Below, piece after piece: positions 1 through 11,379 of a DNA stretch of 64,000 nucleotides (positions are counted from its first letter, which is position 1; every line of letters begins with the position of its first letter). Source of the stretch: Lindgomyces ingoldianus (lineage: Eukaryota; Ascomycota; Dothideomycetes; Pleosporales; Lindgomycetaceae); contig NW_022985170.1 in assembly GCF_010093535.1 (NCBI RefSeq), positions 1,145,492 to 1,209,491 on the forward strand, given 5' to 3'. A program made the translations under genes and the position numbers. The notes beneath the pieces are model-generated. The model was not told where the DNA came from and did no database searches. It saw only the letters and a list, made by a program, of their open reading frames with translations.

Positions 1-1231
1 TCACTCTCTCCCTGTTTTCACCCCGCTTGTCTCTACTGCTGCTACAACTGTAGTAGAACAGAAAATTGTTCAGCGCACGATACATGACTGCAATAGGCCA
101 TATCCCACCAAATAAAGAATTATAGCCGTCACCAGACAGTTCAGGTTGACTGACTGGACTAGGTCGTCGAAAAGGGTTTTACCTTCCTTTTTGTATTGTT
201 GGCTTTGTGGGTTCTGCTAGGTGAATTCTCATGCCGAACGGCGCGGGTCTGCTTCAGCTAGAAGAAGTAATCTTGAAGCTACGATTGTATGTTGCAGAAG
301 GCTGTATGAAACGGTGTATATCTGTGGGAGGCTGATAAGTACCAAGTGGAGTCTGGGCAAGGTATATGCTCGAGCAATACAATGATCTATGGGTGGAACT
401 TGTTACCTACTACAAAAGTCTACGTTTATTCGTCCCCATATTAGCGGTGCCACGCTGCATAAATATTCTCCTTCAGATTCCAGTAGTTATAAACCACTGT
501 TTCATTCACCTGCCATGACAAACAGCTCTCCAAGCTCACCAATCTAATTTATAGTTATTAGGGAAATGTGGTTATATATGTGTCTGTATACGAAGATCCC
601 GTATAAGCCATCTGAGTGGGTAGATGCGGTGAACTAGGTGTCGAATTCTTGTCATGGGAGGGGTGTCAGGTGGATAGAACCTGGTGAGATGATTCCCCCT
701 TTCTTTCTCGCGGTTGGGATGGACGATGTTGTGTAATGAGATCTGATTCAGGCTGGCTGGGCATTCCGGAGTGGTACAAGGTAAGTGCTGCATCCCTCCC
801 CTAGGAGCCGAAGAGTGTGCAAGGCTGACTGATTGTAGATTTATGGATATGCGAATTCGGCCAGTTCTTTCTACAAGTGACTGAGTTTGATGCTGGGTAG
901 TGGAAGCTGTTGGAGGGGGCAAGAGAAGTTATGGGAGCTGTTTGGACATTTATTATTACCTCTTCCTTACTTTTAATCCTTTTCTTCCTATCCCGAACCT
1001 TGATCTGCAGTAAAGCTGAACAGTCTTTACCTCAATTTCACCATTATTTTCTCCATCCCTCATGCTTTTAAACTGGGATGATGGTTTCCAATCTACATTT
1101 TATGCATTACATGCCAGTATAGCATTACCGCACTCTATCGCAATCGTGTGCTGTGACCTTGTACCATTTCTATCTCATGCATGATCCCATTAGGCTCTCA
1201 ACCCTCATTTATCCACTCTTCCCCGTGCCGT
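1..1231. other. Intergenic, no gene supported
   Basis: No reading frame here has an ATG start, codon continuity and recognisable similarity together. The longest frame (572-922, minus strand) lacks an ATG start and is proline/threonine-rich in the manner of a chance frame. The stretch is moderately AT-rich and probably holds the 3' flank of the secreted-protein gene to its right. Confidence 0.5.
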
Positions 1232-1814
1232 CTAATACGGAGCATCCCTCACACCATGTACAAACGTCCTCACACACGTCGTCCCCGAGCCCTTCCAAAA
1301 CAGCACATCTTGCTCTAAATCGCCCTTACAGATCATCCAGCCCTCCTTCTCCCCTCCAACCGTCAGGAGGTACCCCGCATCCAGCGCGAGATTACCAGCT
1401 GGCTGTTCCGCGGCTAGAAATCCTAGTTGCTGGCCTGCTATCACGGTCGTCGAGTTGTATTCGTAGACCCCGATACCGTGAGGCCCGTAGGTGGTCGTGT
1501 GTAGGGTGCCGGAGGTGAGGGTAAAGTTGGGGAGAGAACCATAACCGGGGCCGGTGAGGCGAAGGTAGAGGGTTGGTTGATAGTATGGGTCCTGGGGTGA
1601 GTGTTAGAGGATGTGGGGAGGAGGGACGTGGGAAAGATGTGGAGGGTTGGCTTACGAATAATGAGGTTGCGGATACGGCTCGTAGGGTTGAGGAATTGGA
1701 TGTTGCAGTTGATTGATTCGTTGTTACGAGGAGAAAGTTTGTGAGTTCGGTTGGGAGAGCAGTAGTTAACGACGCGAAGAGGAAAGCCAGGAGGCTAAAG
1801 CTTGCGAAACGCAT
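1232..1814 (-). CDS. Small secreted protein, hypothetical (two exons)
   Basis: Exons 1814-1656 and 1591-1232 (minus) are joined over a 64-bp intron with donor GTAAGC and acceptor CCCCAG, phase 0, giving 172 residues. The protein opens with a clear signal peptide (MRFASFSLLAFLFASLTTAL, likely cut near residue 20). The mature part has N-glycosylation sequons in the first third and a central segment rich in Thr, Gly and Tyr. Near the end come a GW-x-x-C and a T-T-C segment, whose two cysteines could form a disulfide. Composition and layout match a group of small ascomycete secreted proteins of unknown function (I think of the DUF7907 type, but cannot verify). No catalytic motif is visible. It may be a cell-surface or secreted protein; calling it an effector would be speculation. 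Confidence 0.7.
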
Positions 1815-1938
1815 TATGGATAATCGAACTCTGACGCAATTTTGAAGTATGTAAACCTTCTAAATACAATTCTCGATATTCTAAAAAGGTATGATACCTC
1901 GTAAGAAGATCAACAGGTTTATATATGCACATCGGAAG

Positions 1939-2197
1939 TCAAAAATAAATAATCCCAGCCTCCAGGACGGGACGAATCCCTTTATACTTGTAACGCAACA
2001 GTACCAGGGCACGTAGCACATGATGCTTGCGCGCCACAACCAGTGGTACACCGACCATACCTGCTCCAATGATGACGTTGTTTCGATATTGTTTGCCTCG
2101 ACCTCCTGTCGATCAGGAAACAGTTCTAACCAGGGTTCGCTGATGCCGGTCAATGACTTCATTTACAATCCCTGTCGACCGATGGAAAGGGGACCAT
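1939..2197 (-). CDS. Possible tiny two-exon gene, membrane-type peptide
   Basis: This is a hand-built model. Exon 2197-2167 starts at an ATG and ends at donor GTAAAT. After a 64-bp intron (acceptor GACAGGAG), exon 2102-1939 runs in phase to a TGA, giving 64 residues. The second exon encodes a hydrophobic segment with the motif VIIGAGMVG, followed by a basic stretch and a second apolar tail, as in small one-pass membrane or mitochondrial proteins. A CT-rich stretch and CCAAT-like sequence lie upstream on the same strand. I do not recognise the family. The overlapping frame 2162-1881 is an alternative. Support is limited to splice consistency and hydrophobic pattern. Confidence 0.28.
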
Positions 2198-3344
2198 TCA
2201 AATATCAGATGCACTTTTGAAAGGAGATTTCTATTGTTTTGAGGAGAGAAGATGTCGCCCTGAAACAGCGATCAAATTGTTCAAGAGAGCCCGAGAGAGC
2301 TAGAGGGAGGTGATAGGAGGAAGAAGGAATGTGTCGATCAATGGCTATTATTGGTTTAACCCAATTCACAGCGCTGCGCCAGATCGCCATTCCTGCAGGA
2401 CGCCACGCGGGGTCGGGGTTTGATCTCCACGCTTGCTTGGCATGCTTTTGGGGTCTCGCACGTCTGTCGATTTCGGTTGTTCCCGGATTTCACCACCCTC
2501 GAAGGGGACATTATGAACAGGTGAGGAGCGCGTTTGGTGGGGGAGGGCCGTGCGTGGAAGGCTCTACTCTACTTTCTAAGCGTTTTACCAGCGCCGAGAT
2601 GTTCTGAATTCTGTTTAAAACTTTTACAATGCCCAAAACATCAAATTGTTGGTTTACGTACAAAGAGTGCGTTTAAATATGGGCGCTCAGAGAGGATAGC
2701 CAAACGCAGAAGGAGATTCCGGCCAGGCTAGGGATACCTCAGCCTACAATATCTAACTGCCTTAGGACACTATAATGCCATCAAAGCCTCAATGGCACCG
2801 CCCAAAAGTCACGACGGCGCTCTAAACCTTCATACGCGACGCAACGTAGAACTCTGAACAGAGACGCAAAACTAGGGAGGAGATTGCTTATAAGCATAGT
2901 ATTAACACTTGCTGCTGTGCACTAGTTAAGGCCTTTAAGGAGTTATACCACCACTGTAAAGACACTGAGAAACCCCTTTAAAACATGCACGATCACTTAA
3001 GATAGGCCTAGGAGCACCTTAGCTAGAGCAAAAAGTAATAGGATACCTGTGGCTAGGGGGAACAAGATGTTAATAAGTATAGCCCACAGCAAGGTCTATA
3101 TGACAAGAAAGGCTGAGGAGAAGAGCCTGCCTAAGTGCTGTGTCCCTAGATTTAAGCAATTCTCATGAAGCATGGTGTGGGCTATAATATCTCGTAAATG
3201 GAAGGGTCCTCTTATGGTCTCTAAAAAGGAGTGGGCTACTAAGAAAGGAACAATTTACTTAGATGTCTATATATTCTAAATCCTGCTATATATACATGAA
3301 ATAGAGAGAATAAAAATATAGTAACGTTATAGTAAGTAATCATG
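2198..3344. other. Promoter-like DNA passing into AT-rich decayed DNA
   Basis: Up to about 2600 the sequence looks like ordinary promoter or intergenic DNA. From about 2750 it becomes AT-rich with many TA dinucleotides and stops in all frames, continuous in character with the decayed NLR gene that follows. No transposase or reverse-transcriptase motif could be read. Confidence 0.45.
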
Positions 3345-6300
3345 ATATAAATATCCTATGGCCGTTGGATGTATTAAGTGAATTCAACTTGCATATCCAT
3401 ACCCTTCCAGTTCCAACTCCAATACCAATTTTCTCAGATACCACTGAACATGATGGTCGATACTCTGAGGGTAGCCATAATAGGTTCCCTGAATTCTATG
3501 TTATTCATACACCATCTGGGCTCAAACCTAAGCCTTGACTGACTGTGTCGTCGCCCGACCCCGGCGCCAGCCGGGTGGAGTCGTGAGAGAAGGCTCTGAG
3601 CTGATTAAGCTGCTATGGCTATTGAGCGTCTGGAGGCACTCCCCGCTGCTCACACCCCAGATCTTGGCGGTGTCATCATATGACCCTGAAACCAGCCGGC
3701 TCAAGTCGTGGGAGAAGGTTACTGAGGTGACCCAGCTTCTATGGCCCTTAAGCGTCTAGAGGTACTCGCCGCTGCTCGCATCCTAGATCCTAACAGTGTT
3801 GTCCTGTGACACTGAAGCCGGCCGGGTCAAGTCGTGGGAGAAGGCTACTGGGGTGACCCAGCTTCTATAGCCCTTGAGAGTCTGAAGGCACTCGCCGCTG
3901 CTCACATCCCAGATCTTGACGGTGTCATCACCCGACCCTAAATCCAGCTGGGTCAAGCCATGGGAGAAGGCTACTGAGATGACTGAGCTACTATAGCCCT
4001 TAAGTGTCTAGAGGCACTTGCCGCTGCTCGCATCCTAGATCTTAATAGTGTTGTCCTGTGACCCTGAAGCTAGTTGTGTTAAGTTGTAGGAGAAAACTAC
4101 TAAGGTGACCCAGCTTCTATGGACTGTAAGCGTCTAGAGGCAGCGGCTCTATTTATCTTGCATCGTGGGCTTTATTATAATCTAGGCTAGCTCTTCTTCT
4201 TTAAAAAGACCTCTTATTAGGCTACAAGTTAGGCTAAATATAAGTGCGGCTATATATGCCTGAAGAGGGCTCTTTTCTATTGCCCACTGGTGAGACATAA
4301 CAAATCGGCGCGCATCTTGAACTAGTTCATTTAATGCAGGTGCATCTGTCCTTCCCTATGTTACATTAGCACATATTATACGTAGCATCACAACTTTGTA
4401 GACTACCTGCATAAAAGCCTTAAGTTTTGCTAATAATACTACTCCTTTTAACATGCCTTGTAAAGGCTAAGAGCCTCCCCCTAGTAGAGGTATTTCTGTT
4501 GTAGAAAATTGTTAACAGCACCTCTATCCTCTAGGTTGACCTTATAATTTGCAGAAGAGCTAGGGTTCTAGTCATAGAGGTGATTAACCTAGTAGATACA
4601 AGAGTAGTGTAAGCTGCTAGGGGGTCTAGGTCCAGCTGTTTAATCTGCTTGGTTTGACATCCTAATGCGCGTGAACTATACATGTCTTGCTGTAGCACCC
4701 TAGACATTACCTGAAGTGATCTAGAGAATATAGACTGATAAGTTTTTCCAGTCCTGTGCGGAAAGATCTCCTGGCCAGCTTCATCATGTAGAAAATCTCT
4801 AGCTAACTAATAGATAATATTGACATTGTCTTCTTGTATTGTAAGGAATGAGCCACACATATTTACAAAAAGTGCTATTAGCCTTTTATTAAATTTTCTC
4901 CTAGTAAATCTTAGAGTACTGTATTGTGTTAACTTTCTGTTAATTACAAAAGGCAGTAGTTAATATACAGATTAACAACGCAGGATACTTTCGCGTTGTT
5001 TTCTTTAAGCTTAAGACCTAGCCTAGTTCTAGAATCATTAAGCCATAGTCTCTGCTTAATATAGGCCTTATTACAGCTACTAACAATCTATTTAACGCAA
5101 GAAGATGTAGACAACTTCTACATAATAAAGTCTAACAGTTTTAGCAAATATATTACGCATTTTTTAAGCGCGTTATAAGTAAGTCCTGTTTAAACTTAGG
5201 TCTAGCAGGATATTTATAAATCTTTTTTATAAGGCAACCTAGGCATTTGCATCCCTAAAAAGCGTCTTGCCTGCTTAGCTGTGCTTCTTCTGTATATGTG
5301 AGACAAGTGATAGCTGCTAATTAACAAGCAAGTACAGCAGGCCGCGCAGAACAGCTGTTACGTTATTTATTCGCAAGTCTGTAGCTTAGCAAAAGAAGTA
5401 AGACAGCTAGTCTGTTTTAGCTTTTATTAAGGGTTTTAATTTATTAATAATGCTGCAGAGAAGCATTGTCTTGCCCTTACTAGAGTCACCCTTAATCTAT
5501 AGCAGTTAACTCTGCTATTTATTACGCCATTGTTGGAAATTAGAGGTTTAGATAATCTAATAATACAAGCCCTTTAGTAGTCTGCCCCTAGTTTCTTTGA
5601 TATGTTTCTTGTTATAACTAGGGTCAGAGAAGCGTAAGTCTTGAATATATATCAACACCTTAGCAATCTCCTCCTCAAGCCTTTTAAACGCACTCGCCAT
5701 TCCTTCGCTATAATAAAGGGGTATATCAACATTGAAAATGTCCATCAATACGTACGCTTTGTCTTCATTAAGCTTAGTCTAGCAGCTTTCTATCCATTAA
5801 AATCAATCTTTAACCCTAAACTAAGATAAAGGAGTCCCTTAGAGTGCTAATTTAGGAATGACTTTAATCTTATAAATTAGTTGCTCAAGAAAACATGTGC
5901 CACCAAGCTGCCTAGATTCTTAGGAGATGAATTTGACCAAAACTAGGCCCAGAAGCTCTTAAAGCGTCCAACCCCAAGGAAACCATTTACTTTTCCGGAA
6001 ATCCAATTCCCATAGCAATGGATTGTACTTCTCATTGCTGACTCGAACTGTTTTTGCCTAGTTGAATGGCAAAGGCATCTATTTCGCCAACTTAATTGTT
6101 TTGTTCGTCATGACAGAAGTCATTGACACATCCGATAAATAGACGTAGCATCGAGTCGCGTTGCAGTACCAGCGAAACATGGAGTTGATAGCATGTGAGA
6201 GTTCTGATTTGTTTTCTTTGTTGATACAACAGGTATTAATCTAAAAATATTGTAGGCTATCTTGTCTGGCTTGTCCTCCACGGAAGTGGATCTTCTTGTA

Positions 6301-6460
6301 GCCAGGCTTACCCTTGCCAGTGCCATTTGTCAGGTCTTCAAAAGTAACCTCGTCAGCACCAGGCCCCCATGTGTGCGAAAGTATCGCATACGGAGGGATT
6401 GCCTCATCACCCACCAGATCATTGGTGAGGCTGCACTCGCTAGTACTGGACCATTGCAAA
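3345..6460 (-). pseudogene. HET-NACHT-WD40 (HET-E/NWD type) NLR, RIP-like decay
   Basis: Read on the minus strand, the whole architecture survives in pieces. The HET domain starts near 6460 with the conserved IPPYAILSHTW and VTFEDL signatures, then INTCC and NSMFRWY (6240-6130). The end of the HET domain, with FNVDIPLYY and a GMASAF-x-RLEEEI segment, lies at 5748-5660. A NACHT P-loop (GDSSKGKT, 5490-5467) follows, then a block of WD40 repeats (about 4145-3530), and finally a C-terminal tail containing GIGVGTGRVWIC near 3400. The family mediates heterokaryon incompatibility and is built as STAND/NLR receptors. Damage is almost wholly transitional: the expected initiator reads ATA, a Trp of the YFW signature reads TAG, another Trp near 3520 reads TGA, and Asp and Val codons have become Asn and Ile. 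At least one frame change falls before the P-loop. The gene is certainly non-functional and RIP is the likely cause. Confidence 0.9.
3530..4145 (-). repeat. Tandem WD40-coding repeats, about 126-bp period
   Basis: Near-identical units recur at about 3628, 3756, 3882, 4008 and 4134. Each carries the same landmarks (GCCGCTGCTC, AGATCTTG or a variant, GTGGGAGAAGG). The period of 42 codons equals one WD40 blade, and the minus-strand reading gives S-x-D-x-T-x-K-I-W and F-S-H-D signatures. High similarity between units is typical of NWD genes, whose repeats are homogenised by recombination. Stops and TpA changes show these copies have decayed. Confidence 0.85.
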
Positions 6461-7603
6461 AGACCTATTGTTTGGCATAGGGTTGGGCAAGGGGCGAGCG
6501 GTAGGAATGAGTTTGACTAGGTCTAAATGCAACAGCCTAACTCAAGAGACGAGTCGGGCAACTCGCTCGTTCATCAAGCATATCAGTCCTAGCTATCGAG
6601 GTTAGCAAGCATACAGATAGAAAGGCTGCGAAGCCATACTCAAGGGACGTATCTAGGAGCGAGACAGTGTAAGAGCACTGTGAGTCGAATGTTGCAGTTT
6701 CTATTTGTGAGGGTTAAGCGGCTCAGCTTGGGTGGGGTGTGGGGCAGGGAGGTTGTCCTGCCGTGGTCAGACATGAGTGGACGGCGAATTTGCAAGTGAC
6801 TAAACTGAATATACTTACATCCTAAGAAGTCAACGAACGTCTTAATAACGTTAGCAGGGAACCCGCAATGGCATAGAGTTGTAGCGGACGGTTTGTGTGT
6901 GTTTGCTAAAGACAGACTCCCCACCCCACACCAACCCTCGGCCCACCCCAAAAACCCACCAAAAACCGGAAAAACTGAATCTAGATATTTCGAAAACGGC
7001 TTAATGATTAATTCCAAAATTTCATGATATGCCTTTATGTCTCCTTCCAGACTTTTGCTAGAATTCCAAAGTGTTAAGCCTACTTTTTATATGAGATTTC
7101 GGTCTTTAGCCCCCAAATCTTAAACCGAATTGCTATATCCCTAGAAGAACTTGATGGCATATTTTTGAAATCTATTAAAGGTTATTAAATAGGTAAGAAA
7201 TCCTAATTAAGAAATTCTGGACCTAGCTATTGCGCCGTTGTTGAGATATCGAGCTTCAGTTTTTCCGGGTTTTTGGACCGAGGACTGGTGTGGAACACCA
7301 GGCTTTTGTGATTGCTGTGGCTGGTGGATGTGGCTAGCGAAGCAAGAGCTTCAACAGTTTTTATCTTCCGGCGGCACTCCATAATATGCTAAATCTAATA
7401 TCGCAAAGTCGCTGCTAAGAGTGAGAGGGGTTGCTATGGTGTAAAATTCCCGCGGAGTGTAGAAACCGGAGGCCGATAGCAAACGGCCCTGTGACGCGAA
7501 ACGTACTGAGAAAGGAAATCCTGTTAGGGATTGATGCGAACATGAGACTTGCTATTGCTAGAATATGATATGATACTGTTACACTCTCTATATCTACACA
7601 TTG
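6461..7603. other. Intergenic, no gene supported
   Basis: This is the upstream flank of the dead NLR gene followed by the 3' flank of SAM50. A 125-codon minus-strand frame (7017-6640) is present but has no recognisable motif. The part 7020-7250 is AT-rich. Confidence 0.45.
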
Positions 7604-9284
7604 CTACAAGAACTCGACACCCACGCCGAACGATAGGCCTTTCCTTCCGGCCTCCGCCGCGCGCATCACGAGGGGAAGAGAGAAGTTGACCTCGAATCTC
7701 GCGATTGGATGGGCGTAGACGAGGCCAAAGCCAGCTGCGCAGCTGGGGAGGCCGTCTTTGAGGGATGAAAGTGTTCTCTTCATATTGCTAGACACGGCTC
7801 CACTGTCCATCTTTCCTTCTTTGTCGCGGCCTTTGAGCGATAGAAGGCGTCCACCATTAACGAAGGCTTGTAGGCGGAGAGGTGTGTCTTTCCCGACTTT
7901 TGGGAGGGGGAAGAGGATGCTGGCGCCTCCTGCTGCATATACATCGCCACCGACGGCATCTGGCCCATCATGCGGACCGAGGCCCGAGAGTCGGAAACCT
8001 CGCACGTCTGTGGATCCGCCAAGCTGGAAGCGGTCGCTGATTCGGGATTGCTCGGGCGTGCTGCTACCTCTCAGGGCAAGAGGGTATAGCAAGCCACCCC
8101 TCAGACCAGCGGTCAAGGTAATGCCAGTATCGCCGAATGGCAGCGCGACTTGGGACTCGGCTTCTGATTTCCAGAACGCGACGTCGCCCTTAAGGGGACC
8201 GAAGCCGGCAAGCTCAGAGACGGTCTTAATGAGATAGCCTCGGTTAGGGAGCATGGGGTAGTCGCGCCGGTCGTTCACCCAAGTGTGCGTTATGCTTGAC
8301 TTAAAAGAGTCTCCCGCATCTGCTCGCACGGTTGGGGACGCGTTCTCCGCGAGACTGGTGACTTGTCGCCATATGCCTGAGTACCCGACCTCATGCTTGT
8401 GCCCTGTTTCGGACAGCCATGTGAGCTTAGAGTTGCCGCCCTTCAGCGCTTCCTCATGGCTTGCCCAGCTCTTCAGTGTCGAGCTCGCGAAGCCATTGAC
8501 TTGGAACTTGAAGTCTGGGTTGCTGAGTATCGGAGTGTCGAAGGCAAGCGAGTAGGCAGATCTCGTGCGTGTTCCTAACGAGGCATGGGCATTGAGCGTC
8601 TCCGCCCCACCGAAGACATTGCGCAGTTCTGCGTTGATGTATGCGTCCGCTTCCGAGTGCCCCGCCTCTGTTCCCGTCTTGATGGTGTATGTGCCGCGCT
8701 CAAAGGCCGACAGGTAGACATCGATATCAGTAGGCGTAGTAGAGGGGTTTGAAGGGTCCGGCCTGTCGATGAAGACCGATATGGGGGACTTGAAGATGCC
8801 TATCCGCCGTCAGCCAAGAGTTCCGCTCCTCCGCACTTGTGCTGCTCACCAAAGCGATTAAGTTTGTTGGTAGCTCCGCCAATCTCATTCAACGCCTCTG
8901 CTAACGTGTATGGTTCATTGCGATTGGAACTCAGAAGAGGGTCGACTATCCGCTCGAGGAAGGTTCGTCTCGTTCTATTAGCATGGAGAATGCGGACCGA
9001 GGATATGGAAACGGGCAGGGAGGTGTTTTCGTCAATCTACGACACCAATTAATTCTATAGGAATCACGCTGATCGGCGAGGGACTGCCTACCAATTCCAC
9101 CAGTCTCTCCTGCGCCTTCTTGTGCTGGGTGAATAACCGCGCATTGAGCTCTTCTTGTTGCTTGGTCTGCTCCGCCGGGTCCACCTTTTGCTTCAGCCTT
9201 TCGAAGACCTAGGGATAATATTAGCATGTCTCTCCTGGATGCAGAAGGTCTGATTCGTACATCGTCTTCTAAAGGTGAAGCCAT
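7604..9284 (-). CDS. SAM50: Sorting and assembly machinery subunit SAM50 (Omp85 beta-barrel)
   Basis: Four exons (9284-9261, 9208-9092, 9036-8850, 8799-7604) join in frame to 507 residues, normal for fungal Sam50. Introns use GTACGA, GTAGGC and GTGAGC donors with TAG acceptors. Sam50 (Tob55) is the barrel core of the SAM complex, which inserts beta-barrel proteins such as porin and Tom40 into the mitochondrial outer membrane. The N-terminal third is a POTRA-like region (the segment from SVRILHANRTRR to EIGGATNKLNRF). The rest is the bacterial-surface-antigen barrel, with the hallmark DRFQLGGSTDVRGFR and GPHDGPDAVGGD segments and a C-terminal amphipathic strand ending in Phe-Leu. The start was chosen as the first ATG in frame with the conserved VFERLKQKVDP segment. 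It is divergent from UBC6 across about 395 bp. Confidence 0.95.
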
Positions 9285-9679
9285 TGGAGCTGCTGGTGTC
9301 TCGGTCAAGGTTAGTGCCAAGGACGAGCGAAACAAGATTCCGATATAGTCACGTGCTCAGGTACTGACCCTGGATGATTGTGCACCTGCGTCGGGCTTTC
9401 CAAGATTCGCCTCAAACCTCAGCGGCACCACACATGACCCCAACCATTCACTGAAACTGTGTTCGCGACTTCCGCAAACACCAGTCCTACTAACCGATAA
9501 GGCTAATCCACTTGTCTCTCGTAAATACACTGCGCAACACTGACCTTCCGTCCTCTTCCTATCCTTCTCCCATCACCCTCGCCCGACTCTCCTCTCTCTC
9601 CTCTACTTTTCGCAACAGACCTGTCACCACCCTTCCTCCCTAAAACCACACCACCATCACCACCACCACACCCACAGTC
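9285..9679. promoter_or_regulatory. Divergent promoter region, SAM50 / UBC6
   Basis: The 395 bp between two ATG codons on opposite strands must hold both promoters. On the UBC6 side it is strongly pyrimidine-rich (9540-9640), as is common just upstream of transcription starts in filamentous fungi. No TATA box is evident. Confidence 0.7.
9646..9676 (+). repeat. CAC/CCA simple repeat abutting the UBC6 start
   Basis: An imperfect trinucleotide run of CCA/CAC units ends only a few bases before the ATG, within the presumed 5' UTR. Confidence 0.8.
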
Positions 9680-10522
9680 ATGGCAACACCCGCCGCGACA
9701 AAGCGCCTCACCAAAGAATACGCCACCATCTCCAAATCACCCCCACCCTACATCATCGCCCACCCCTCCGAAAAGAACATCCTAGAATGGCATTACATCC
9801 TCACCGGCCCACCCGACACCCCTTACGACGGCGGCCAGTACTGGGGGACGCTGATGTTTCCGCCCGACTACCCCTTTGCGCCGCCCGCTATCCGCATGCA
9901 CACCCCTAGCGGCCGCTTCCAACCCTCCACGCGCCTGTGTCTCAGCATCTCGGACTTCCACCCCAAGAGCTTCAATCCTGCGTGGGAGGTCAGCACGATA
10001 CTAACGGGGTTGCTGAGTTTTATGACGAGCGAGGAGATGACGACAGGGAGTGTGCGGGCGAGCGAGCACGAGCGGAAATTGTTCGCCCAGCGTACGAGAT
10101 GGTGGAACAGCACGGGCGGCGGCTCCAAGCAGTCTTCGTTGTTGCAGAACTCAAATTCCCGCGGTATCGGCGCGATTAAAGCCGGCGATGGTGGGGCAAA
10201 GTTCCGACAGGAGTGGCCGGAGCTCGATGAGGAGAATCTCAGGTGGATGAAGGAGAAGCAGATTAATCTGCAAACGGGACTGCCCATGCCGGCACACACA
10301 CAACATGGCCCCTGCTCGCCTGAAGTCGCGGGGCTGAGGAGACGACCCGGTGGAAGCGCAACGTCTGGCGTTGGTGCTGTGGTGCAGGGTGGTCAGGTTG
10401 CAAGAGACGTCGGTCAGAGTTGGTTGAGTCGCAACAAGTGGAGGATCGTCTTCGGCACCCTATTCACCTACATCCTGGTCGCGAGGATGCTGGGCGATGG
10501 CGCTGTCTCTGCCGCTACCTGA
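9680..10522 (+). CDS. UBC6: Ubiquitin-conjugating enzyme E2, UBC6 / UBE2J type
   Basis: A single exon of 280 residues. It is a tail-anchored E2 of the endoplasmic reticulum that, with the Doa10 ligase, ubiquitinates proteins for ER-associated degradation. The UBC fold fills residues 5-160, with the active-site cysteine in TRLCLSISDFHP at residue 87, the same number as in the yeast enzyme. The downstream HPKSFNPAW-x-V-x-T-I segment is characteristic of this subfamily, which lacks the usual HPN tripeptide before the cysteine. A variable Ser/Gly-rich linker follows. A single C-terminal membrane segment (about WRIVFGTLFTYILVARML) has only a few residues after it, as expected for tail anchoring. 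The start is supported by homology from residue 5 onward. Confidence 0.95.
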   Translation: MATPAATKRLTKEYATISKSPPPYIIAHPSEKNILEWHYILTGPPDTPYDGGQYWGTLMFPPDYPFAPPAIRMHTPSGRFQPSTRLCLSISDFHPKSFNPAWEVSTILTGLLSFMTSEEMTTGSVRASEHERKLFAQRTRWWNSTGGGSKQSSLLQNSNSRGIGAIKAGDGGAKFRQEWPELDEENLRWMKEKQINLQTGLPMPAHTQHGPCSPEVAGLRRRPGGSATSGVGAVVQGGQVARDVGQSWLSRNKWRIVFGTLFTYILVARMLGDGAVSAAT

Positions 10523-11379
10523 TCGTCCTGCACCATCTCTCTCTTCTTCCCTGGCGATGCGGCTTTCGGAGTTTGGGGTTGCATCAAGGATGGATAAGGT
10601 CTACGTGCCCCTTAGGCTGAAGGGGGCGTTGGGCGCTTTTTGGCAATTAAAGGCCCCGAATCATGCTTTTCATATTATATTGCTCGGTAATGGCAAAGCA
10701 AGACCAAAGGGCCGAGTTCAACATGAGCTCACTCGACATACAGTGTACGATCAACATCAGCTAAACTAGCCTAGAAAGACTTCCTGCTCTACTACATACG
10801 TATCTATCTAGGGGAATCTTTGCCTCGTTCATACCTCCTTTTCCGGTCTGGAGTCTTTGTAGAAGCGCTGCGACTGTGCTGGATGTTGTGTCTAATCTTG
10901 TCCTATTGGTGACGGTATCACGTTCCATGAAGCGTCTTCTCCTCTTTTCGTACGTCCGTCCGTTGCTCGGCATCAATACTCATCTTCGTCTGAGCTCCCG
11001 CAGAAGCGGAGAAATAACTCAACGCTCCCTGTTCTCAATTGTTGTCTCGACCGAAATACTCCGGGCATGTGGGCTAGAACAAGGCAGGGCGATTTAGCAC
11101 AGAATTCTACATCCCCTTGGCCTCCTACTTCATCTAGCGGCAGGTTCCATGAGACAAGCTCCTCCCTGTTGATGTTCCATGCTAAAGCTTGTGTCAATGG
11201 CCATTAAATCCCTCATCCCCTCTTTATCTCTAACTGCTTCCCACAACTGAAGCCCTCTGCGGGACCAACGCGTGTATCTTGTGCATTGGTGTATCTGCAT
11301 GTGGAGCTTTCGCGATAAGGTTTGCGTAGTATGAGTGGTGTGATTTGTTCCAACTTCATCTGATAGCTGAGCGCGTGTG
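10523..11379. other. Intergenic, no gene supported
   Basis: Holds the 3' UTR of UBC6 and the convergent 3' flank of the small minus-strand gene that follows. Short frames on both strands show no conserved motif. Confidence 0.45.

Noticed and set aside
3530..4145. Tandem repeats as a CRISPR or satellite array
   Set aside because: Period of 126 bp equals 42 codons and translates to WD40 blades; organism is a fungus.
6640..7017. 125-codon minus-strand frame between the NLR pseudogene and SAM50
   Set aside because: Mixed composition without conserved pattern; no splice partners or promoter signs found.
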